Shown here piece after piece: positions 29,271 through 39,015 of a DNA stretch of 64,000 bases. A program made the translations under genes and the position numbers. The notes beneath the pieces were generated by a model. That model searched no databases. It worked only from the letters and a program-made list of their open reading frames with translations, and was not told the origin of the DNA. Source of the stretch: Lobosporangium transversale (Eukaryota > Mortierellomycota > Mortierellomycetes > Mortierellales > Mortierellaceae); contig NW_019028980.1 in the NCBI RefSeq assembly GCF_002105155.1, positions 1,488,001 to 1,552,000 on the forward strand. The letters run 5' to 3'. Within the stretch, counting starts at the first letter, position 1, and every line of letters begins with the position of its first letter.

Positions 29271-29977
29271 GGCTCGATATTGGGTATCAACAAAAGAAAA
29301 AAAATTTACAAAAAAAAGGTACAGTGATGGGTTCAAAATTGGGATAGGGAACAAATAGGAGCGAGGTGCCTGAAAAAGAATGGAAGAGAAAAAAAGAAGA
29401 GAAAGAAAGTGAAGAGGCACAGTTAAAGAGAGAAGAGAAGCAAATGTTGTGCCCAAAACAGCGACACTCGGTGCTATAAACACTTTGTGGGCAATTGGAC
29501 TTGTGTGACATTGCTCTTAGTCCGGACCATGCCCACAAGCAACACAGCAGTTTTCTGAAACGATAAATCAGTTTTCAAAGGAGGCGAAACAAAGAGGCAT
29601 AGACAATCATTCAAATCTTCTATTTTAGCGGCGATATTTATTAAACCTTCTGTTATGGAAAGTAGAAAGGAGGCCACCTTCTGTTTCTCTTTATAACAGG
29701 GTTATAGTAGTATGATTCTAGTTTTTTCTTCCTGAACCAATGGAATCTAGTCAAAGGATCTAAATATCTCTTCCTCCTTTTTTTAAAAATGAAAAGAAAA
29801 CGAGGGTCCCAACAATAAAACAACAATGCACCCCTTTTTTGTTCACTGATCGAGTTATAGCCACGTGACTATAATCGATTAATTGATGCAACCACCCTGC
29901 GTGCTAATCGCATGTAAAAATCTGATCAATCTGTTCTTTGACTTGACACTATTTATTTTTTACCTTTGGTCACAGCC
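29271..29977. other. Divergent promoter region
   Basis: 707 bp between LRR protein A (-) and the ZNF830-like gene (+). Minus-strand ORFs here (29287-29677) lack the family's conserved residues and are read as UTR or chance. Confidence 0.6.
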
Positions 29978-31309
29978 ATGTCAAAAGACGTTCGTCGCCT
30001 ATTTGCAGCCCAAAAGGCCGCCAAGATTACAACAGCAGGAGCAGGCTCTACCTCACCATCTCTCGCATCGTCCTCATCATCCGCCAAACGAGTCACCCAT
30101 CCTCTTGCAAAATATGATCCAAAGACTTTTCGTCTCACATGTGCCATTTGTGGCCCAGCTGTGTCCATTAAATCAGACAGTCTCTGGAATGCTCATTTGG
30201 TCTCTAAATCTCATCAGGAGGCGGTTGCAAAACTAAGGGCTGTCAAGGAGCAGGTGCAAAAGAAAGAAGCTGAGGCGGCAGAAAGACTTCGGTTACAACA
30301 AGAACAGCAAAAAGCACAAGGGCAGGCACAACAAGGCGTCAAGCGGAAAGCACCCGGAGGCCTTGTCGCGTATGTAGACGACGATAGCGAAAGTGAAAGC
30401 GAGGATGAAAAGAATGAGGCATCGGTGACCAAGTCTTCTGTTCCTGCTGCGTCAGAATCAAAGCGCGTTAAGATTGACCATAATACTGTAGAAGAAGCTC
30501 ATAGACAGGCAGCTACTGACATTGAGGAAGAGGAAGATGCTATGGCAGGTTTACCAGCTGGATTTTTTGATTCATCAAGTGCAAATACAGCTGTAGAAGG
30601 AAAGAATGATGAAGAGAACGGTGTCCAAGAAGCTGAACCTATGGATGGAGTATTACCAGCTGGGTTTTTCGATGATCCTGAGGAGGATGCTAGAGCTCGA
30701 GTAGACATTGGAGGGGCGACAGCTAATCAGCAACAGCGTCAAGCTGATGAGGAATTTAAAGCACTGCAGGCAGCGCTGGCTCAAGATATGGAAGAACTGG
30801 AAGAGCAGGAGGCAGCATTACGTTCAGGACAGGCAGTGGTATCAGTGGCATCAACAGCAACGCAGGGCCCACAGACCTCAAGTGAACATATTCCATACGA
30901 AGAGAAGGTTGAGCTAGAGGAACAAGAGCTAGAAGAAAGTATTCTAGCCCGATCAGAAGAGGAATATCAGCTTTTTGTGGAGATGCAAGAAAGATTGGAT
31001 GCATTGCGCGAAAAGAAAAACCGTTTATTGGCAATGCAGTCAGCACCCTCACCATCAGAATCAAAAGCGTCGTCAATAGCTACTTCTACTGGAACAAAGA
31101 AGCCAGTAAAGAAAAAGAAGAAGTCGATTTTGGATCTTGTAAGGGAGCAAGAAAAGGCAAGGAAAGAGAAGGAGCGGCTGGCAGCACAAGAGTTTGCCAA
31201 GATGAGTGCAGCAGCTGAAGGTGACCGCAGAATGACAAGTGATGACGATGAAAGTGACGATGACGAAGATATTGAGGCTATGATGGACTGGAGAGCAAAG
31301 AGGTTCTAG
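29978..31309 (+). CDS. ZNF830/CCDC16-like zinc-finger protein
   Basis: Single exon, 443 residues, starting MSKDVRRLFAAQKAAK at the second in-frame ATG, which matches the family start. A C2H2-type finger (CAICGPAVSIKSDSLWNAH...H) lies near residues 53-77 and resembles the U1-like matrin fold. Family landmarks follow: 'LPAGFFD' twice (about residues 190 and 226), an acidic region, a coiled coil (about 245-345), a Lys-rich block (KKPVKKKKKSILDLV) and a C-terminus ending DWRAKRF. Human ZNF830 (CCDC16/Omcg1) works in pre-mRNA splicing and genome stability. Nuclear location is inferred. AATAAA lies at 31335-31340. Confidence 0.88.
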   Translation: MSKDVRRLFAAQKAAKITTAGAGSTSPSLASSSSSAKRVTHPLAKYDPKTFRLTCAICGPAVSIKSDSLWNAHLVSKSHQEAVAKLRAVKEQVQKKEAEAAERLRLQQEQQKAQGQAQQGVKRKAPGGLVAYVDDDSESESEDEKNEASVTKSSVPAASESKRVKIDHNTVEEAHRQAATDIEEEEDAMAGLPAGFFDSSSANTAVEGKNDEENGVQEAEPMDGVLPAGFFDDPEEDARARVDIGGATANQQQRQADEEFKALQAALAQDMEELEEQEAALRSGQAVVSVASTATQGPQTSSEHIPYEEKVELEEQELEESILARSEEEYQLFVEMQERLDALREKKNRLLAMQSAPSPSESKASSIATSTGTKKPVKKKKKSILDLVREQEKARKEKERLAAQEFAKMSAAAEGDRRMTSDDDESDDDEDIEAMMDWRAKRF

Positions 31310-31473
31310 GCGACCTTGAGTAGAAAAGTAGAATAATAAACACTCATACCTAGACATGTACATATTATTACAAACCGCAATTTTTTCTATTATTCTACGG
31401 TATAATACTTTACTTTATTTCATTTCATTTTGTTTTGTTTTATTTTCATAACAATAGCTCATCTCTTTCTTTT

Positions 31474-31475
<2 letters not shown>

Positions 31476-31516
<41 letters not shown>
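31476..31516 (+). repeat. T41 homopolymer
   Basis: Forty-one thymines just 3' of the broken end of LRR gene B, between two convergent genes. One of the longest homopolymers in the window. Confidence 0.9.
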
Positions 31517-31518
<2 letters not shown>

Positions 31519-31529
31519 CTTGATCAAAG

Positions 31530-32087
31530 TCATTCGATACCTCGACTGATAGCACGCGCAGTCCAGGAATCAATTCCTGCCAGGACAAGATCTCCTTCCT
31601 TTGCATCGAAGCTGTTGCGCCAGAGATCGCGGTTCCGATCTAGATAGCGCTGCAGAATATGGCTATCGCCTTTAATATCTTTATCGTAATCCCACTCTAG
31701 GTCCAAGAGCGACCGGTTCTGCTTTAAAGCTTGGCTGAGATGCTCGAGTGAGCGATCATCATCGCAGATACGTGCTTATGTGATTACAAGCCGCAACAAC
31801 TTATTACGATCCGATTTGAGGAAGCCAACAAATGCAAAAACATCATCGATTTTGCCATCAACATGTTGAGCTTCAATTCCCAAAAGCGTATTACCGTTAC
31901 AGATCAACCCCTCGGTTAGCTCACGGAGGTTCGTATGTGAAATTGAAAGGCGACACAGAGTCCGGTTTGTCATTAAAAATCGTTGAACGGCAGAGCCCAT
32001 GGACCCAAGAACTTCAAAAGATGAACTCTCGATACGCAATGTTTTCAGAGTACAATTATGATGGAGTTCCAAGTACCATGGCCGCAC
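31530..32087 (-). pseudogene. Out-of-frame continuation of LRR gene B
   Basis: The main frame of LRR gene B stops at 32056, but the +1 frame from about 32087 goes on as good LRR sequence (CTLKTLRIESSSFEVLG, TLCRLSISHTNLREL). That frame meets a TAA near 31776, after which the same frame again reads LRR-like (DDDRSLEHLSQAL, NRSLLDLEWDYD) until TGA at 31530-31532. One frameshift and one in-frame stop therefore separate the gene from its likely original 3' end. Sequencing error could explain one of them. Confidence 0.7.
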
Positions 32088-34874
32088 CAGCCGGCGTCAT
32101 CCTGTTCCTCGAGATATCTAGGTATTCCAGTCGACAGAGGATGTCCGTGGATTGAATAGCATCACAGAGCAGCAGTGCTTCATCATCGCTCATCTCAACT
32201 TGGCTGAGGGTCAGATAAGTCACCCGAGCGCAGACGGCCGTAAATAGGGACTTGACAGCCGTCGTCTTAGGCATATCTTCCAGGAACAGGTGTGGACTAC
32301 GCAATGAGATCTTGACCGTCTGGCAGCCTTGAGGAAGAGCAGTTGCCAACACTATAGCTCCAGCATGAGTGACTTTTGGGAGGTTAATTTTGAAGGTGGT
32401 GAGAGCAGCACAAGGGCGAGCAGGATCAGAGAGCATCTGCGCTAGAGCCGCTGCAGTATGGTCACCACAATCGTTTCCTTCTATCACAAGCCGCTCCAGT
32501 TTACTTGCATCCAGAGCTTGCACGATCCTTGCACAGACTTCGTCAGCAGATGACTGGATCCTTGGAAACGCTAATTCGACGCAATGGAGACGACCCCCTA
32601 GCCGAATGATGCACTCTGTCGCATCTGGCCCCAGCTTATTTGAAGAGTCAGAAATATCAAGGATCTTCAGTAATTTTCCGCTAACGACACGCTCCAATGC
32701 CATAGCTGCTTCGTCACCAAAACCCGTGTCATTGAGCAAGAGCTTTGTAAGTTGGCTACCAACTGCCTGAATGATTTCACAACAGCCAACATCATCGAAC
32801 TCATTCTGACTTAGGTCTAGCTCCTTAAGTGTCAAGCAGGTCTTGAGGAACTCTGCAATGGTTTCAGCGCTTTCGCTCTGGATCTCGCAGTTGCGGAAGG
32901 ACAGTACTTGTAGATCCTGGCACGATGAGAGGCCATTAAGCACAGATTTTAGTCGGGTCTCCTTCAGCTTTGTCTCCTCCAAGTGGAAAACAGCCAGATG
33001 TTTGAAGGCTTGAAGCATCTCACCAAGCACCTCATGGCCTTCCTTGACGGAGATGCCAGTTAGTTCCAGGGAGCGAACACCTGACATAGTCTTAGGGATT
33101 TGGACTCCGCGAGGAGGGATAAGATCCTTGATATCCTTAAACTCAAAATAGCGAACCTTTCCGGCTGCCATTATTTCAAGAACTGGCGGCAGTTTCTTCT
33201 TGCATAGGGACGAAATTCCTTTGTATTGATGAGCAGTAAGGATCAGTTTCGAGACATTTGTCTTACTAAGTGAATCACCAAGGATTTTGAGGTCTTGGCA
33301 GCCATAACTGCGCAGTTGAACATCGAGTTCATTAAAGGACCCAGCTTGAGTCATAGCATCCATAAATCTGGTGATGGCTTCAGAAGAAGGCAAGACCACT
33401 GTGACAATGCCGAGACGTCTATCATACTGGCCACGGTGCATTAAAATCTCGTTCTCAAACTCACGATCCCGTCTTTGGTGGTAGGTCGAGCGAAAGTGAT
33501 CCAGACATATCCACTTCACATGGCCTCTCGCATCCACTGTCCTGAATAAATTGCCAAGAGCACGATCCTGATCCTTTTTTTCCAAATACGCATTCAATCG
33601 GCGAAGGTCCGCACCCTCGACTTCAACAATAGCATCTAAAGGGCTCGGAGGGCATTCCAACTCCCCCATCATGCTTGAGGATGCAGGTGCAGCACGAGAT
33701 TGACAAGTGGTAGAACGATCAGTGCGAGTCATACCGGACAAGCTAGGGTCCATCGTGCGCTGGTAAGCTGTTAAATATTGGATACTGGCCGACACTCTGG
33801 ATTCTAGATCTTTCCCTAGCTGTGCGGGCAGGTCTATCAAATTGATAGTGGATAATGCCGGAATAACCCCGTTGGCGAGATTGAGGCCAAGCTTAAGCGC
33901 ATGCAGTAGGCGCAGGGCATGGGGCCCGTACTTCTGAAAGAACGCTGTGGGATGCTTAATCTCATATCCTTCGTGTCGTGCAGTATGAATATGGTTCATA
34001 TGATGGGGCCCTGTGGGATTCGTATGAGTTCCACATTCACAAAGGAAATAGAGTCGAAACTTGACAGCCGCATATTTACTAAGGATCTGAGCCGGATTGA
34101 TCCCATGGTAAGCAACCTCAGGAAGAACAATGAATAACCGAGGGAGCGTGTACTCATGCAGCTCATAGGTTTGCGTCAAGAGCGCCTCTGTATTTGCGAT
34201 CATGGTATCCATCTTGACCATCAGCTTGTCCTGGGTTTCAGCAATGTTCTTTTGAGCAGCCAAGATTTCAGCCAATTTGCCTTCCGATATTTGGGCATTG
34301 CGTTCAAGCCTGTCGACTTGAGCCTGCATGGTATCAAGCACGTTCATCAACTTTTTAGTCTGTGAGTCCAAAAGCGTATGGAGAGACTCTTGTCTTGCTA
34401 CATCAGAGCTCAAGAACGGGGGGATGCTGCAAGACGATAATGGTGGATGAACAGCAGTAATCTGTAGAGACGAAGACAGAGCTGCGGATGATGGCTCTGA
34501 GGGCGCAGGGAGAACTGGCACGACCGTCAGGACTTCAGTCGGATACGACGCGATCCTCTCTGGATAGAGTCTAAGATGTTGTGTTTAAATTAGGATTTGG
34601 ATATTATGTAGAGTTAGGCGGTTTGTTGGCAATTAAACATATGATCAACCCACCAGAAAACATGGGTGTATTATGCATCGTTAACCTACCTCTCATGAAA
34701 CCCATTCTCAAGGAAAGGAACAGGCTTTCCATGGAGCTCAAACTTGTCACCAAAGTAGAGGAATGCATCACGAATATCTTCCACAAGGACATAGGAGCGA
34801 CCATCGCCACCTTCTCGGATACGAACCTTTTTGACTACGTCGTCCAATTGAACATCCTGAAACTGCTGTGCCAT
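32056..34874 (-). CDS. Large LRR-family protein B, paralogue of A (probably truncated)
   Basis: Exons 34874-34690 and 34570-32056, phase-2 junction (GAGAG|GTAGGT ... CATCTTAG|A), 899 residues as read. Start chosen at MAQQFQDVQL; longer upstream reading is possible but Pro/Leu-rich and unlike paralogue A. Order: N-terminal module (VLVEDIRDAF, residues 29-38), LYPERI (63-68), Ser/Pro linker, coiled coil about 115-190, TQTYELHEY (about 195), PRLFIVLP (205-212), FRLYFLCECG (233-242), RHEGYEI (260-266), FFQKYGP (272-278), VEGADLRRL, GHVKWICLDHF, then from about residue 600 regular RNI-type LRRs (LKELDLSQNEFDD, LTKLLLNDTGFGD, LEYLDISRNRM). Identity with A is concentrated in the central block; the repeats differ strongly. 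Function unknown. Confidence 0.8.
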
Positions 34875-35815
34875 ATTGATGCAAATAGGAGCGTGCCCTT
34901 GTCTCTCTTGAAAAATTGTAAACAAATTCAGGGCACGACTGATTGGTTCCAAGAGGCGGGTGACAGTGGAGATTGGATAGGGAAAGATGGGAAGGAGGAA
35001 AAAAGGGAGAGGGATCGTTAAGGTATACGTGAATGAAGATGATAGTTGTTGCCCTGACTCTTTCAGGAATTCCTTAAGTGCCGCTTTTTTTCTCTTCAGG
35101 GTATTTCTCAAGCTACTGACTGTTTCCTTATGGATGTTCGCTCAACTCCAACAAATAACAAAAATGAACGATTGTCTACTAGAGTAGACTCCTGTTGTAC
35201 TTTTTATAAGTGTATCTGCTAGAGTTGAGGAGAACAGAAAATCAGCAGCAGCGAGAAATGAGGGAAAAAAAACGATACAGAAAAAAAATTGTCTTCAAGA
35301 GCAGAGGAGGAGCAAAACAGCACCGCAGTTTGCTGGCCCTTTTATACTTGCAACAACCATGGCACACGGGTACACAGGTACACATGACAAAAAGTGAGGA
35401 TACATGCATTTCTATCTTTTTTCCCAGTGAGGTTCTGTGGGATACAAGATTACCGATCTTTTTTTTTTTTTTTAGATTGAACAGATCCTATTCTCAATTG
35501 CATAAGCGAAAAATTTCACATTCGACTAATTCACTGTAAACAAATTTGTACAGAGAAGGTTCCTATCGTGTCATTCTCCCCTGCTTTCAGTTCTTCCAGT
35601 AATCCGAAATGGCTCTCAGCTTCCAAAGACAGAAAAGCAACCCAGATTCGATCCAATACACCCATACCACCAGCATTATTATTACTTCACGTGATGCATA
35701 CTGAGTTCTATCTCGCATTCATCCTTCTGCTTTCATCTCGTTCATCTCCTTCTCATCTTCTCTCCATTCATTATCGAACAACACATCTTCAATCAGTCTT
35801 TCACATATACCAACC
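34875..35815. other. Divergent promoter region
   Basis: About 0.94 kb between LRR gene B (-) and the ArfGAP gene (+). Ends in CT-rich sequence (35700-35810) ahead of the ArfGAP start. No further gene seen. Confidence 0.6.
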
Positions 35816-37748
35816 ATGACAGCCCCTGAACCTACAAAGCAGGAAACACAGGATTTCTTCAAGCGCCTCAAGTCACAGCACGCCAATAAGGCAAGTCAAT
35901 GTCATGCCATCCGATGACTCATTTATACCTTGCATATTCAGGACCAGATGTCGTCCGACATTACAGGAATCAGAAAGACTTCTCTTGAGGGATCTAAACG
36001 CTAGAGACTTCTTGGACTATAGCTATCAATTTTACAGTGGAGACAGGCCGAAATCACTGCAAAAGCCAAAGAAACACAGCACTCCGTTTCCATGAATGGC
36101 AAAATACCTCTGTTTTTCGGAGCATCAATTAATTGTTAGATTGGATTTTGTATTATTACCACCATTCTATTCTCAATAGATGTGCGCTGACTGTAACGCA
36201 AAGAATCCTGACTGGTGCAGCATCCCTTTTGGTATTTTTCTTTGCTTTGATTGCAGCTCTGTCCATCGCAACCTTGGTGTTCATATCTCCTTTGTCAGGT
36301 AATAGATCCCTAAATCCTTATTCTATGATCTCTTAGTCTATGCGTTTTAAATCTGTGTATAATGGGCATATATATTTACTTTTCTATGATTTTATCCATT
36401 TTGTAGATCATCATTGCTTGATTCCTGGACATGGGATCAGCTTCGTACAATGAAAGTTGGCGGTAATGCTGCTCTGCATGAGTTTTTCAACAAATCGCTT
36501 CTTGGCAGCAGCAAGGATGCAAAAACAAAGTATACTTCCAAGATCGCCATTGCATACAAGGAAAAGCTTGAACAGCGCAAGACTGAGGATGCGATCAGGT
36601 ATGTGCTATTTTTACTTCCAAAAATTCTAGCCTATAATTGGGCTGTTTACTCTCAGAGATTTTGTTTAAGCCTCTAACGGTTGTCCTGCATGACCATGAC
36701 TCTCAACTTTAATTGTTTGATTTCGTTCACAGTAATCCAGGCCGCCTGATTCCAGAGGCTAAAGAGACAGTCAAGACTGCAGTAGTTTCTGCTTCTGCTG
36801 CCGCCGACGATGACGACTTCTTTAACACATGGAATCAGCCAACAAAGTCTTCGTCAGGAACATCAACTCCTACATCCTCCTCTACTCCTCCACCTGTCGT
36901 CGGCTTAGGTACTTCTTCCACCGTATCAACCCCTCGCACAAGTTTGGTACGTCCCCAACGTTCGACCTTGACTCCCAAGAAGACAACCGTTGGTGCTTCC
37001 AAGCCTATGAAGTTGGGCGTCAAGAAAGTCAATGGTGGAAGTTTTGAGGAGGCTGAGAATAGAGCTAAAGCTGAAGCTGAAAGGATTGCTGCTTTGGGAG
37101 CAGAGGCTGCTGAGCAGGAGAGACTAGAAAAGCTGGCAGCAGCTGAGAGAGCTGCCCAGCGAGCTGCTGATGCAGCGAATGCAAAGAAGCAGCCCCAATC
37201 TACTCTTGTCAACTATTATCAAGCCAACACCGCTGGTGAGGCAGCAAAGGGAGATCAAGAAGGATTGGCCCGTCTCGGAATGGGTATGGGCCGTATGGGT
37301 TTTGGCGCTGTACCCTCAAATCGACCATCGACCAGCTATTCGTCATCGCATGGTAAGACTGTCATGACCATATTTTTATATAGGTATAGTATAGTTTTCG
37401 GTTTAAACATTTTTGACCTAACTTGGTTTTTTCTTCTTCTTTATAGTCGAGGCTACAACTGCCCGCGAGAAGTTCGGTAATCAGAAGGCCATTTCGTCCG
37501 ATCAATTCTTTGGCCGTAACAACTATGACTCAAAGGCGCAGGCAGAAGCAGCAAGCCGACTTCAAGCATTCTCAGGAGCCACTTCTATCAGTAGTAACCA
37601 ATACTTTGGTCGTGACGAGTCTGAACCGCAGGAGGAAGAAGTTGACCAGCTCAGCGCAGACTTTGCTGCGCTTGGAAATGCAGTAATGAAGGGCGCTGAT
37701 CTTCTCAACACCGTCCTCAATGATATGACATCTCATTACAACTATTAA
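35816..37748 (+). CDS. ArfGAP2/3 (Glo3-type) ARF GTPase-activating protein
   Basis: Five exons: 35816-35890, 36180-36298, 36407-36598, 36733-37352, 37447-37748; 435 residues, all in phase. The GAP zinc finger is C27-x2-C30-x16-C47-x2-C50, followed by the arginine finger R55 ([11 protein letters not shown]). The middle is Ser/Thr/Pro-rich, then a coiled, Ala/Glu-rich segment. The C-terminus repeats 'ISSDQFFGR' and 'ISSNQYFGR', the Glo3 regulatory motif that separates ArfGAP2/3 from ArfGAP1. The protein would stimulate GTP hydrolysis on ARF1 during COPI vesicle formation at the Golgi. Intron 1 uses a GC donor (AATAAG|GCAAGT). Confidence 0.93.
35891..36179 (+). other. GC-AG intron of the ArfGAP gene
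   Basis: 289-nt intron. Donor AAG|GCAAGT, acceptor CTCAATAG. Joining gives QHANK-MCADC, which matches the family (KxCxDC). The neighbouring GT (GCAA|GTCAAT) would break the frame. Confidence 0.8.
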
Positions 37749-38014
37749 GAAATGGAAAAGTTCTGAAGTCGCTACCACCGCTAAAAATCATCTTCAAATT
37801 TATCTAGACATGCCATCTTTGTTTATTATTATTAGAGGCAGCCCCACGAATAGAGGTTCTTCCTTCGTTAATTCTTATTTTACAATCATAACCAAATATT
37901 ACCGTAATAAATATATCCCATAGTTCTTGTAATACGTGGGTTTTAATACAATGATTATATTGAGAAAAGAAGACAATCTTTATCCAGTCTATGTCCACCT
38001 AATGACGCCCAGCT

Positions 38015-38764
38015 TCATGCCACAGCTTTTGTTGACACATGCTCACTTGTTGGTGTGTATTTAACCCAGTTCCACTTCAAACCTCCACGAATCTCAACAG
38101 GTTTACCGTCGTTCAAGACCTTGCCCTTCCAGACTTCAACGCCATAAGCTTTTCCGTGGTTCAATTCAGGCCCACGGAGCTCAAGTGAGGTGACCTTGTA
38201 GTAGCAATCTGTGAATCCTTTTTTGAGCAGTTTTGTTGTTGTCTATGTAGTTTATGAGTGTAATAAAAAAAAAAAAAAAAAAAAAAAAAAAGAGAGTGAA
38301 CATTCTGCCGTGTACAAATATTTAGATCTTTTTTTCTTAGCATTACAGATATCTTCCATCCATAGTGTAATAGGATACAGGGCAAGCCTTATGTTTCCCG
38401 TGATAACAAGATCAACATATGCGTTCCTGAAGAAGTAATTGATGACAATCCATTCGATAGATCAAGTTATGATGGTAGGCCCTGTACAATTACTGAGAAC
38501 TTCCTGGGTCAATAGGTTTCCAACTATATCCTTTCTCAATCAGCCCCCGTACTATCATACCCCATTTGCCTTTCATGTTGCTTGTCGTGTTGATATCGTT
38601 TGCTGTGAAAAGTGGTGGGAGGCAACACTTACAACAGTCTCTCCAATTCCGTTGCCATCCATGACCTTCAGTGCTCTGTATAGGTTCTTAGGTTGTGTAG
38701 CCCTTGAGATGAGAGGCAAGGCATTGCTTGACTTTGTAAGGATTTCCTTTGCAATAGAGGACAT
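38015..38764 (-). CDS. Mitochondrial small-subunit ribosomal protein mS34 (MRPS34-like), exon structure incomplete
   Basis: First exon 38764 to about 38632 (MSSIAKEILTKSSNALP... NLYRALKVMDGNGIGETV) and last exon 38217-38015. The last exon reads 'FTDCYYKVTSLEL', 'NHGKAYGVEVWKGK' and 'RGGLKWNWV', matching the mS34 block seen in human MRPS34 (CYWRLTRV, HGKAWGILTFKGK). The first exon ends phase 0 at GTT|GTAAGT, but the last exon needs phase 1, so a short middle exon is missing. The best candidate ('STRQAT' near 38580) has an in-frame TGA just before a W-like position; see findings. The product would be part of the mitoribosomal small subunit. Confidence 0.7.
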
Positions 38765-39015
38765 GGTGAAGCAGCGAGTGGTGGAGTAACAGAGCTTGTA
38801 ATGACTTAGAGGATTAGCACAATAAAGGGTTGCTGTTGTTCAAGCTTCTGGTTGGACCAAGGCAAGTCTCCCCGAGCTTTTTGTTTACTCGATTTACTTA
38901 AGGGCACTCACTCTGCCTTTTTGGCCACAGTCACGACATTGAGTAAAAAGCTTATTCCTTTTCATTTTCAACCTCAACCATTACCATCGGTCCATCGGTA
39001 TCAATATAAGCAAGC
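38765..39015. promoter_or_regulatory. Shared bidirectional promoter, mS34 / MAD1
   Basis: Only 251 bp separate the divergent start codons, so both promoters must overlap or abut here. No specific factor site could be named. Confidence 0.55.

Noticed and set aside
34875-35111. Upstream in-frame extension of LRR gene B (MRNTLKRKK...)
   Set aside because: Pro/Leu-rich and unlike paralogue A; the MAQQFQ start fits the conserved module better.
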